Part shown: piece by piece, positions 38,090 to 46,568 of the stretch
How the letters are laid out: each line of letters begins with the position of its first letter
Position numbering within the stretch: the first letter of the stretch is position 1
NCBI RefSeq assembly: GCF_002007485.1
Contig: NZ_CP015820.1
Span: 1,178,001 to 1,242,000 of the forward strand
Direction of reading: 5' to 3'
From: Ditibartonella apihabitans
Lineage (GTDB): Bacteria; Pseudomonadota; Alphaproteobacteria; Rhizobiales; Rhizobiaceae
DNA: 64,000 bases
Notes under the pieces: model-generated
Told to the model about the DNA's origin: nothing
Seen by the model: only the letters and a program-made list of their open reading frames with translations
Databases searched by the model: none
Program-made: the position numbers and the translations under genes

Positions 38090-38473
38090 ATGAAAACGAA
38101 ATTGTTCTTGGCCCTTCCTATCGTATTTTTAACTTTTTCATTTGCTCATGCTGAACCGGCATTGAAAGGTTGTGCAGCTAAAAAACAAGCTATTGAAACG
38201 CAGCTTGATTATGCCCGTAAATACAACAATAGCCATCAGATAATCGGGTTGGAAAAAGCGCTGAAGGATGTTTCTGAAAATTGCACTGACGAGAAACTGA
38301 GAGCAGAACGGAAAGCCAAAATATCCGAAAAAACGAGAAAAGTCTCTGAAAGGGAGGCTGAACTCAACGATGCAAAAGCACAGGGTAATCGGAAAAAAAT
38401 AACAAAAAAAATGGAAAAACTGGAAAAGGCAAAACAGGAGTTGAAAGAGGCGCAAGACGAATTGAATCGCTAA
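38090..38473 (+). CDS. DUF1090 family periplasmic protein (YqjC-like)
   Basis: A 127-residue protein with a cleavable signal peptide (about 1-21, ends SFAHA). The mature protein is one long charged helical domain: GCAAKKQAIETQLDYARKYNN at the start, a conserved Cys pair (ALKGCAAK and ENCTDEK), then a Lys/Glu-rich coiled coil to the end. This matches DUF1090, typified by E. coli YqjC, of unknown function. Good AAAGG site near the ATG at 38090. Divergent from nadK. Confidence 0.85.
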   Translation: MKTKLFLALPIVFLTFSFAHAEPALKGCAAKKQAIETQLDYARKYNNSHQIIGLEKALKDVSENCTDEKLRAERKAKISEKTRKVSEREAELNDAKAQGNRKKITKKMEKLEKAKQELKEAQDELNR

Positions 38474-39192
38474 TCAAACAAGTTTTGTTTTGCGATTTTT
38501 TTCACCCGTCAACGACATCTATAATCCAAAACATCTGAACTGACGTTCAGGTTAGAAACTTCTTTGTTTTTCAAATCCAGAAATAGATAGATAACCAGTT
38601 TTTGAGGGCAGGGGAGACTATTTAGAAATGTATTGTTTCTACACGATTTAAGTAAAGTAAGATATTCGAATGTTACGAAAATTGCCATTTGCTGACGGAA
38701 ATGACAACTTCGGGGGGGGGGTGATCATTCGGCGAAGCTCATTTCAAAGGCTTTCCTTATCAGAAGATATTTTTTTAGGAGCTTTTGGGAAATACAGCGC
38801 GAGAAGGGGTAAATATCTTTACGATATTATTTCCGACCAAAACCTGTTCGTGAAGTTGATATTGATCTCAAGTTCAAGCAGATAAAGGTTTTCAAATCCA
38901 CCTCATGATTAAATCCGGAAATCGTAATCAGTGACGTCTTTGTTGTTAAAAAGGAAGGTAGTACGAGCTATCTGTTAGAATGATAATCTCTCGGCTTTGT
39001 CTCACTCAATTCGAAGGGCTTTGAGCGGATAGTTAAATAGTTTCGCGGGATTCTCGGGACGTTCGTTTTCGTTATTTTTAATATTTTTCAACTTATTGAC
39101 ATAGAGAACGTTTTTCACCATTGAACCATTCACTATGATCGGATAGAAAAACGTCGAACAAATCGAATTTTCGAAAAACAATTTTCGGTTTT
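38474..39192. other. Gene-poor region with a poly-G tract
   Basis: About 720 bp before the tRNA. It includes an ORF at 38670-38885 (71 codons, no recognisable family) interrupted by a run of ten G (38712-38721), which is striking in this AT-leaning genome. Changing the tract length shifts to other frames, one of which is open to about 38815. Further on, 38852-38905 and 38910-38982 are open in different frames, so the region may hold a decayed gene. None of these pieces is identifiable. Confidence 0.4.
38712..38721 (+). repeat. Poly-G(10) tract
   Basis: Ten consecutive G within a short ORF that starts at 38670. Such tracts are contingency loci in some host-associated bacteria; here neither gene nor function is known. 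Confidence 0.9.
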
Positions 39193-39272
<80 letters not shown>

Positions 39273-39384
39273 TTAAATATCGGATTCGATCCGTGGACTG
39301 TTTGGGGAGCACCGTCAGGGATAAGTCTACATCTTATTCCTGTCGTTCCGGATCAACAAAGTTCAAATAACAAATACCTAGACC

Positions 39385-39760
39385 ATGAGCCAATGGAAAG
39401 CCAAAAGTTATCAATCATTAGCTCGTTATGACAAACAGAACTCTCCAATCTATAATATTGTCGCAAAAGAGATTGCATCAGGTACTCGGGAAAATCGGAC
39501 ATTGATGTGATGAGTGCTTAAATACAGGGACAAGGATACACAAAATAACTGAACTAACCCTATTTATTGATAGGGGCGGCTTCCTGATTGATTCTGATCC
39601 GGGTTATGAAGATCATTTTGGCTAAAAACCGACAAAGGTCGATGACAATCTTGAGTGACGGTTGGTAAAGCCTGAAAGTTATTATGTTGAATTGCCTCCA
39701 ATAGATGATTTTACGGCTTGCTGCGAGGGAGTGTCGTTTTATAAATCCGTTAATTCTTAG
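39385..39760 (+). pseudogene. Decayed unknown gene in the island
   Basis: MSQWKAKSYQSLARY opens at 39385 and stops at 39508-39510. From 39506 the +1 frame is coding-like to a TAG at 39758 (TELTLFIDRGGFLIDSDPGYE, then LVKPESYYVELPPIDDFTACC), interrupted by in-frame TAA (39622-39624) and TGA (39655-39657). Unlike the homopolymer breaks elsewhere, these are nonsense codons, so this is real decay. The protein family is not recognised. Confidence 0.45.
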
Positions 39761-40358
39761 GGGGAGAGTCTAAAGAGCATTCTAGCTGCAATAAATAACT
39801 AAAGGCCATGGGCTGATAACGGTGTAAGCAAGCAACAGCCAATAATTATCTGGCCCTCAAAAGACAAGGGGCTCCACATGAAAAGTAAAAAAGATATCCT
39901 CATTTGATGACTGGATGAAGTATTGCCATTAATGGATAAACGTGGAGAATGATGGATCACTTATGTGTCGGCTGAACTACCGCTTGAACTGTTATCAAAT
40001 TACAAATCATACTTGTGAAGATCACTTTGATCTCAGGTGCATTGTAATGACAGAATAAGAACACAACCTCTAACGCAATAGCTTTCAGTTATTAAAAGCT
40101 ATTTTTTAATAGTTTTGATGTATTCCTATCTTTAGATTATTTTTTGGATGCACCGAGCCACTTCATGCCAGCATTAGTCTATCGAACTTGTATGTCAAAA
40201 TGTGATTGAGTGGTAATAACTGATTTTCCAACAAAACAAAAATTTTCTATAACATGCCAGATTAACTCTACACAATTAGCCAAACCCTTTAATTTTTTGT
40301 TTCATTCTGTACAATGTTCTATTACCTTTCGGTTCTGATTTGATAAAAGAGCAGCGAG
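39761..40358. other. Island interior without an identifiable gene
   Basis: About 600 AT-rich bases with only short open stretches in mixed frames. Possibly remains of phage or integrase genes, but no motif supports that. Confidence 0.4.
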
Positions 40359-41175
40359 ATGTGGCAACTAGTATTTAGCTTTGTATTAACTGGTTTGATT
40401 GGCAGTTACATCACATTCAAATATCAAAAGCGAAATATTGAGTATCAGTCTTTTTGGCAAGAGAAAGAAAGAGGATTGATAAGATAAATGATATTAAAAG
40501 TATATTAATAAACTAATCATTCATAGAGTCGTTGCTTCAAGAAGAATACTAGATTGTTATCAGGGAATTGATAAAGAAGCGTACCTTAAAGACGTGCGAG
40601 ATGAATACATTTTAGCAAAAGACAAATGGAATTATGGTATAAATTCTATATTCCTAGAGCTTGGAAATCTTGGAAGTGAAAGGATTTATCATTTTAATGC
40701 CTTTTATATAGAACGAGTTATACATAAAGCTTTTGTTGAATGTCATCATTTAATAGTAGACATTAAAATCAAAAAAAATATATCGAAATATTATGAAGCA
40801 ATATCTATATTAGATAGTATATATAATATGCAAAGTGAAATTACACGGCGTTTGACGCGTGAGGTCAATCTAATTCAGTCTAATATAAAATATGGTGACA
40901 CCGATCCGTTGAGTATTGAAAATCTAGATAAAGCCAGTCTATTAAACTTATTATTTGCTCTCTTTTACAAAACCCGAACCTTTTGCGCGTACCTCGCTCT
41001 TGATTCATTTGCAAAAAACCATTCTTTTGTGGGGTTTAAGGGCATAGGCTTTAAAAGCATTGCAGCTAAAGACGCCATCTCTAACTCATTCAACACTGGT
41101 TTATCTTTGAAACGTTTTTCGATCGCAGCTTCAAAACCTATTATGTGGCTGCCTAAAAATGCGTTGCGCATATAA
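40359..41175 (+). pseudogene. Membrane-anchored helical protein, two frameshifts
   Basis: ATG at 40359 gives MWQLVFSFVLTGLIGSYITF, an N-terminal TM anchor, followed by KYQKRNIEYQSFWQEKER. The frame then ends at 40485, and the sequence continues as IDKINDIKSILIN in the -1 frame (about 40475-40513) and again -1 as KLIIHRVVASRRILDCY from about 40510 through a GTG at 40594 to 41175. Joined, it is about 270 residues: one TM helix plus a helical cytoplasmic domain with few charged clusters. The type, a TM anchor followed by a helical bundle of unknown function, is common beside phage and defence genes. The last 210 bp overlap the convergent GT51 gene, so the final 70 residues may not be native. The intact piece 40594-41175 is 193 codons. 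Confidence 0.55.
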
Positions 41176-41558
41176 CAATTTAAAATTTGCTTTTTTGAAA
41201 ATTTAAAATTCAGTAAAATAGCTAGAGTCATTTCATATATTTTTCGTGAGATTGTTCGTTCTCTGTAATTAGTAATTGTTCTCACAAGTTGCATATCAAT
41301 AGTACTAGCGCCGCCATATTTTTTACCTATAAGCATATTTTTAAATTCACGAAGAATAGCTTTAAAATCAACCCCACAATGCCTAAAAAAATTTCGATCT
41401 TCAAGGGCTAATATATAATAATGAAGCTCAGATACGTATTCGTCATTATCCTCCATATAAGAAGAAATCGATATAATATCCATATTTATGTTTATTATCA
41501 AATTCCTTATTTTTCTATTTACATTTTTAAATAGTAGATTATGTGGTTCGGAATTCAT
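40965..41558 (-). CDS. Stand-alone GT51 peptidoglycan transglycosylase domain protein
   Basis: A 197-residue protein with the biosynthetic transglycosylase motifs of GT51: ALEDRNFFRHCG with the presumed catalytic Glu53, GGASTIDMQLVRT at 82-94 (the GGSTITQQ motif), and RKIYE with Glu109 as the second acidic residue. KDKPVLNELEMASLAAMLLKPMPLNP then corresponds to the GT51 motif 5 region. It has no transpeptidase domain, no clear TM helix and no signal peptide, unlike MtgA or PBP1A, although the first 35 residues are weakly hydrophobic. It lies downstream of the broken LprI-like gene on the same strand. Polymerising activity and location in the cell are uncertain. Much AT-richer than the flanking core genes. 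Confidence 0.8.
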   Translation of the reverse strand: MNSEPHNLLFKNVNRKIRNLIININMDIISISSYMEDNDEYVSELHYYILALEDRNFFRHCGVDFKAILREFKNMLIGKKYGGASTIDMQLVRTITNYRERTISRKIYEMTLAILLNFKFSKKQILNCYMRNAFLGSHIIGFEAAIEKRFKDKPVLNELEMASLAAMLLKPMPLNPTKEWFFANESRARYAQKVRVL

Positions 41559-41609
41559 TTATACTGACCTATCGTCTATTTATAAATATTTTTATGTACC
41601 TTAATTTTC

Positions 41610-42135
41610 TCATAACTCATTGATGATAGCTGTTAATTCCGTTATACGTTGATTGATTAATGTGTTCATCTCTGAAGTGTAAATTAAATGATACATTGTA
41701 CTACTTTCGACTTTTAATGCGGCAAAGCTAGCTTGAGCTTTTTCGTATTTTTCCCATGCCTTTTGTGATTCTTTTAATACTTTTTCTGAAAATTAGATAT
41801 CCATTCAGATCGTTCAATTTTTGTTATGAGCAGTTCTATTTTTTTCTGATATTTCCATGTTATCGGATGCTTCAATATTCATTGCTGTCTGTGTCATGGC
41901 CTTGCTAATCTTCTCAACTGATGTTTCAACGATTTCGTCTTTTTGTTCCTATAGTGAGAACGGTGACACGTCCGTATCAGCGTTTACATTTTAACTAAGC
42001 TGGGATCGTAATTTATTCTTTTTGGATATTTCATCATTTCCAAGTTATTTAAATATTTTTGAATGTATTTTTTACCAATAAATGAACAAATAAGAGCAAT
42101 GATCATCAGTGCAGGTTGGATTAAAAGCTGATCAT
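41610..42135 (-). pseudogene. Membrane-anchored DUF1311/LprI-like protein, broken
   Basis: Starts at an ATG (42135) with AAAAGGA upstream. The pieces in successive frames read as one protein: IQPALMIIALICSFIGKKY (a TM helix), NLEMMKYPKRINYDPSLVK, DEIVETSVEKISKAM, and a C-terminal ESQKAWEKYEKAQASFAAL...INQRITELTAIINEL domain. The last segment has the layout of the DUF1311 lysozyme-inhibitor LprI N-terminal family (ESQ-x-AW-x-K-Y, then E-x-T-x-x-R-x-x-E-L). At least three frame changes and a possible in-frame TAG near 41952 make it a pseudogene. Its TGA lies about 50 bp before the GT51 start, on the same strand. Confidence 0.55.
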
Positions 42136-42357
42136 TTTATATCCTTTTAGGATGACAAGAATAAAAGTTGTTACTGTCCAATTTATAAGTGTTCCTCAAG
42201 GTGATGATTTATTAAATAACTCTTTTAATTGTATAGCTTGAGGGTACGCGCGGGTAAATTATTATCTTTGTGAGTAAAATCTAGAAATGAACATCTTCAA
42301 AAAATCACAAGGTAATTGGATCAATGAGTTGAGGTGTTTAAAAGCGAGCATATGATT

Positions 42358-42405
42358 CTCCGAAGGCAGAGGTCAAGAGTTCGAATCTCTTCGGGTGCGC
42401 CATTT
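42358..42405 (+). repeat. attR: duplicate of the tRNA-Arg 3' part
   Basis: A 48-bp exact copy of 39225-39272; the sequence immediately upstream (TATGATT) is unrelated to the tRNA 5' half, so it is not a functional tRNA. Confidence 0.92.
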
Positions 42406-43090
42406 CCTCGTTTCAATGCGTTTTAAAGTTGAAAGACGATTTTCAATCATCCATTATTTATGGCTAAAATGTTAAGAACCGAGTTTGAATGCATAGAGGT
42501 TCTAACAAGCCGTTATCTTGAAAAACACGGTCGAAGACCATTCTTTCGAAATTTTGTGATGGAAATACAATTCGGAAAAAACATATTCATGAATCATGTG
42601 AGTTGCCGTTTTTTGAATGTTTGTTTTGTCACAACATCCAAAGAGGGCAACTCTCACTTTGAAAAGTCCAAACTGTCAGATCATGTCTAAACTTTTAGAT
42701 ATCGGAGTACCGGTGGTATTTTCTCAATCCTCAACTTGTCAGATGCACATGCAAGATATTGATAGGAAAAAATGAGGTTTTGTTGGCCTGGGCTTTGCCA
42801 ATCTCCATTAGCTGTCTATTCATGTTTATATAAGTTGACTGCTGACAAATGATCCTGCCCATTATCAATCCGGAAATTGCACAATTCATAATCAATCAAC
42901 TCGAAATCAACCCGGTCATCTGCAATCTTAAAACAAGCAATGTTCTTTCTGCCGTTTATAGTGCCTTGTGTTTTGCTTTTCAGGTAATCGGGGACGAGCT
43001 CTATACAACATACAACTATTTACGGTTAATTGGATAGCAGCGCTCGTAATGAATAAGCCCAAGTCTTTGTAGGAGAAGGGGGAATCAAAT
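42406..43090. other. Region right of the island, two short ORFs of doubtful coding value
   Basis: ORFs at 42460-42690 (76 codons, start MAKMLRTEFECIEVLTSRYL) and 42849-43037 (62 codons, start MILPIINPEIAQFIINQLEI) are on the plus strand. Neither shows a clear ribosome site or a recognisable domain. The remainder has no visible feature. Treat both as hypothetical at best. Confidence 0.3.
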
Positions 43091-43130
43091 AGCCTCACAA
43101 AGCTTGAAAAATTTCAAGTTTTGTGAGGCT
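43091..43130 (-). terminator. Long palindrome, terminator of rne
   Basis: AGCCTCACAAA pairs with TTTGTGAGGCT and CTTGAAA with TTTCAAG inside it, an almost perfect 40-base inverted repeat 47 bp past the rne stop. The U-tract is weak, so it may also act as an mRNA 3' stabiliser. Confidence 0.65.
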
Positions 43131-43176
43131 GATAATTCAGGTCGAAAAACGATCAAAGTCCTTCAGATTTCTTAAA

Positions 43177-45918
43177 TCAGAAAAAACCTTTTCTCTGCCA
43201 CCAGCCGACGCGTTTCGGTTTTTTATCTTCATTTTCATCCGATGACGTTACGACCGGTTCTGTTGTAACCGTTTCGTTGTTTTCAGCTGTAGTTGTCTTC
43301 GCTCTGGCCGTTTTGCGCGAAGATTTTCTTGCCGGTTTTTCTGTTTGGACCTTCACATCATCAATCGCTGTCTCATTTGATTGTGCTTCGGCTTTAGCTT
43401 TCCGTGAACGTCTAGCAGTCTTTTTAGCAGGTTTTTCAGTTTCTTGTGCTAACTCGGTTTCTTTCGACGTCACAGCATTTGCAGTTTCATCCGAAATTGT
43501 TTCACTTGTTGTTTCTTTCGTTTTTGTCTTCCGTTTGCGTCCGCGAGAAGCAGGTTTTTTATCTTCTTCACTTTCAACAATTGCTTCAACATTCGTTTCG
43601 GAAACTACTTTTTCTTCTTCTGCTGAGGTTTTTTGCGTCCGTCTCCTGCGCGTTTTTGTCGGCTTTTTTTGCTCTGTCTTTTGTTCTTCCTTAGAAACTT
43701 CCGTTTCCGAAGAAGCTTTTAGCTCCTGCGGCTCTTTTACAGCAACGGGTGTAACCTGAACTGCAACTTCCGTTGCCGAAAAACCAACCGGTTCTGCATG
43801 AGGAACTCGGCGTTGGCGTCTTGCAGCAATAACCTCTGCAAGCGCTTTTTCAGCAAAATCGCCTACCGGTTCCGCATAAGGAATTCTACGACGTTCGAAG
43901 TCGCCGTCACGGTAGCGCCTTCCACCGCGACGCCCACGCCGGCGACGACGTTTATTGTCTTCGTCACTGCGTACAACATCATCTTCATTCCGGACGCGTT
44001 GATTTTTTCCTTCATTGCGATCGTTCGATTTTCCGCGATTGCGACGTTTGCGCCTTTGGTTATTATCGGTATTGTCACTATCTTTTTCTTCGCTCTCGAC
44101 CTCGATTGCGGTTTCTTCGACCTCATTGTCATCATCCGCTTCATCGTCTGCTGGAAGCTGGGGTACCACGGCAGGCGTTCCTTCGGCAGGTGTACCTTTA
44201 TATATAGCCAAATTCTGAGCACCAACCTCGTCATCTGCTTCGATATTGATCGTCAGACCAAAACGGTTTTCCAAATCGGATAGAGCTTGTCTTTTATGAT
44301 TAAGAACATAAAGGGCAGTAGCGACCGATGTACGGACGATAATATTAAAGTGCGGATTGCGCAGAAGATATTCCTCAATCGAGCGGATAACGTGCAGAGC
44401 CAAGGACGAATCAGAACGTATATAGCCGGTGCCATTGCAATGTGGGCAGGGCTGCATCGTGCTTTCCAGCACCGATGCCCGAATACGTTGACGGCTCATT
44501 TCCATAAGACCAAAATGCGAAATGCGCCCGACTTGAATGCGGGCCCGGTCATCTTTCAGGCAATCTTTGAGTTTTTTCTCGACAAGACGATTATTGCGTT
44601 TTTCTTCCATATCAATGAAATCAATAACAACGAGTCCTGCGAGGTCGCGCAGTCGCAACTGTCTGGCAACTTCTTCGGCAGCTTCGAGATTTGTTTGGCA
44701 AGCCGTTTCCTCGATAGAATGTTCTTTCGTGGAACGACCCGAATTTACGTCAATTGCGACGAGAGCTTCGGTTTGATTGATAACCAGATATCCGCCGGAT
44801 TTTAGCGTTACTTCCGGTTGCAGCATACCATCAAGCTGTGCTTCAATTCCGTTATGTGCAAAAATTGGAAGCTGTTCACGATATGGTTGAACAGCTTTTG
44901 CATGGCTCGGCATTAACATGCGCATGAAATCTTTTGCTTCACGATAGCCTTGTTCGCCCGAAACAAGTATCTCACTGATGTCTTTGTTATAAAGGTCACG
45001 GATCGACCGTTTGATAAGGCTACCTTCTTCATAGACAAGACAAGGAGCAACAGATTCAAGTGTCAATGCACGTACATTTTCCCATAGGCGCATCAGATAT
45101 TCGTAATCGCGTTTGATTTCGGTCTTTGTCCTATTGGCGCCGGCTGTCCGTAAAATGACCCCCATTCCCTTCGGCACGTGAAGATCCTTAACAACCTCCT
45201 TGAGACGTTTACGATCCTGCACATTGGTGATTTTGCGGGAAATGCCACCGCCACGTGCGGTATTCGGCATCAAAACAGAATATCGTCCTGCTAAAGAAAG
45301 ATAGGTGGTCATGGCAGCGCCCTTGTTGCCACGTTCTTCTTTTACAACCTGGACCAACAGAATTTGGCGGCGTTTGATAACTTCCTGAATTTTATATTGT
45401 CGACGCGGGGTGCGCTCGCGGGTTGGCACCTCTTCCAAAGCGTCTTCTGCTCCGACAAGTTCTACACTATCTTCTGTGTCGTCTGCTGTTTGTTCGGTAT
45501 CGTCGTTTTCCTCACTGGAAACAGAAACTGTCTCGCTTTCATTGCTTGCTTCGGACGAACGACTTTTTTTCCTGTTATTCGCTCTTGAAGGCTTTTCGTT
45601 TTCCTGTTCATCCTCATCGTCAACACGGGCTGCCTTTTCTTCTTCTTCAAGAAGCGCTTGTCGGTCGGCAACAGGAATTTGATAATAGTCAGGATGAATT
45701 TCAGAAAACGCAAGAAATCCGTGGCGATTACCGCCATATTCAACGAATGCAGCTTGCAGAGAAGGTTCAACCCGCGTTACGCGAGCCAGATAGATATTTC
45801 CTTTTATCAGTTTTTTGTGTTCGGATTCAAAATCGAATTCTTCAATCCTGTTACCACGAACAACAACTACGCGAGTTTCCTCCGGGTGGGAGGCATCGAT
45901 AAGCATTTTGTTTGACAT
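43177..45918 (-). CDS. rne: Ribonuclease E
   Basis: Essential endoribonuclease, scaffold of the degradosome, for mRNA decay and rRNA/tRNA processing. The catalytic half includes the S1 domain (from about residue 30, KGNIYLARVTRVEPSLQAAFVEYG), interrupted by a long acidic insertion (about 75-170) as is typical of Rhizobiales. The metal Asp is in VAIDVNSGRST and DFIDME, and the Zn-link is CPHCNGTG. From about residue 580 the protein is disordered, with Arg-rich patches (RRRRRGRRGG) and Lys/Thr/Glu repeats for RNA and partner binding. The ATG at 45918 (MSNKMLIDASH, AGGA upstream) matches the family start better than 45942. 913 residues. Confidence 0.95.
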   Translation of the reverse strand: MSNKMLIDASHPEETRVVVVRGNRIEEFDFESEHKKLIKGNIYLARVTRVEPSLQAAFVEYGGNRHGFLAFSEIHPDYYQIPVADRQALLEEEEKAARVDDEDEQENEKPSRANNRKKSRSSEASNESETVSVSSEENDDTEQTADDTEDSVELVGAEDALEEVPTRERTPRRQYKIQEVIKRRQILLVQVVKEERGNKGAAMTTYLSLAGRYSVLMPNTARGGGISRKITNVQDRKRLKEVVKDLHVPKGMGVILRTAGANRTKTEIKRDYEYLMRLWENVRALTLESVAPCLVYEEGSLIKRSIRDLYNKDISEILVSGEQGYREAKDFMRMLMPSHAKAVQPYREQLPIFAHNGIEAQLDGMLQPEVTLKSGGYLVINQTEALVAIDVNSGRSTKEHSIEETACQTNLEAAEEVARQLRLRDLAGLVVIDFIDMEEKRNNRLVEKKLKDCLKDDRARIQVGRISHFGLMEMSRQRIRASVLESTMQPCPHCNGTGYIRSDSSLALHVIRSIEEYLLRNPHFNIIVRTSVATALYVLNHKRQALSDLENRFGLTINIEADDEVGAQNLAIYKGTPAEGTPAVVPQLPADDEADDDNEVEETAIEVESEEKDSDNTDNNQRRKRRNRGKSNDRNEGKNQRVRNEDDVVRSDEDNKRRRRRGRRGGRRYRDGDFERRRIPYAEPVGDFAEKALAEVIAARRQRRVPHAEPVGFSATEVAVQVTPVAVKEPQELKASSETEVSKEEQKTEQKKPTKTRRRRTQKTSAEEEKVVSETNVEAIVESEEDKKPASRGRKRKTKTKETTSETISDETANAVTSKETELAQETEKPAKKTARRSRKAKAEAQSNETAIDDVKVQTEKPARKSSRKTARAKTTTAENNETVTTEPVVTSSDENEDKKPKRVGWWQRKGFF

Positions 45919-46568
45919 TATAGAAAATCCTGCAGGCGACACGTATGGAACAACGGATAGAGGTCTTTGAAAAACCGATCAAAGCCGATGCATACTGTCT
46001 GCCGATGGAAAGAAGATTTGCCAACAAACTATAGTGAGAATGGGCGTGCATATCCCCGCTTGCATGTGCCGCGCTAAAAACTACTTCTACTACCAGTTGT
46101 GTTCGACTCATATCCAGCGAGTCTCCGGCAAAACGTTTTTAAAATAGTTCGGAGCAACCGAACCAGCGAAACTTAATCATTACAAACTTGCTCCTTATTC
46201 ATTGAAAACATAGCGTCAAATGACCTAGGACAGCTAAAGTTTGTAGACTTTTTGGCTGAAAATGGTTTGAATGAACCGGTTAACCGAAGGTTCATTTATT
46301 GTTTTTCCAGCCGTTCAAGACATTTACGCTTTTAAGTCGATATCTGGCCGAACACAAGTAACTTTATAAAGTCGTCTACTTTATTTGCTGGAAAAGCATA
46401 AATTTGACGGCTTGCGTAACGCTCGTGTCCACAGGTCGAGATGTTATTTTAAGCAAATATTATCTTAAAATCGCCAAAGACCCTGATTATCGTTCGCGCG
46501 ATTTGCTAGTTTTTATTTAAATGCTTTAGAACAAAAACTGGAAGTAGAGAAACGAGGGCCACGCCGCA
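45919..46568. other. Long divergent intergenic region between rne and amiC
   Basis: 650 bp with no convincing gene. It must contain both promoters and probably a long rne 5' UTR, the place where RNase E autoregulates in other bacteria. A hairpin AATGAACC (46270-46277) with GGTTCATT (46289-46296) followed by TATTGTTTTT looks like a plus-strand terminator and may end a small RNA. Confidence 0.5.

Noticed and set aside
42358..42405. A second tRNA-Arg gene
   Set aside because: Only the 3' part of the tRNA is present. The D-arm and 5' acceptor strand are absent upstream, so it is an attachment-site duplicate.
43277..45915. Several long plus-strand ORFs opposite rne (for example 43277-43759)
   Set aside because: They mirror the biased Glu/Lys/Arg codons of the RNase E disordered regions and give low-complexity Ser/Phe/Val-rich translations without ribosome sites.
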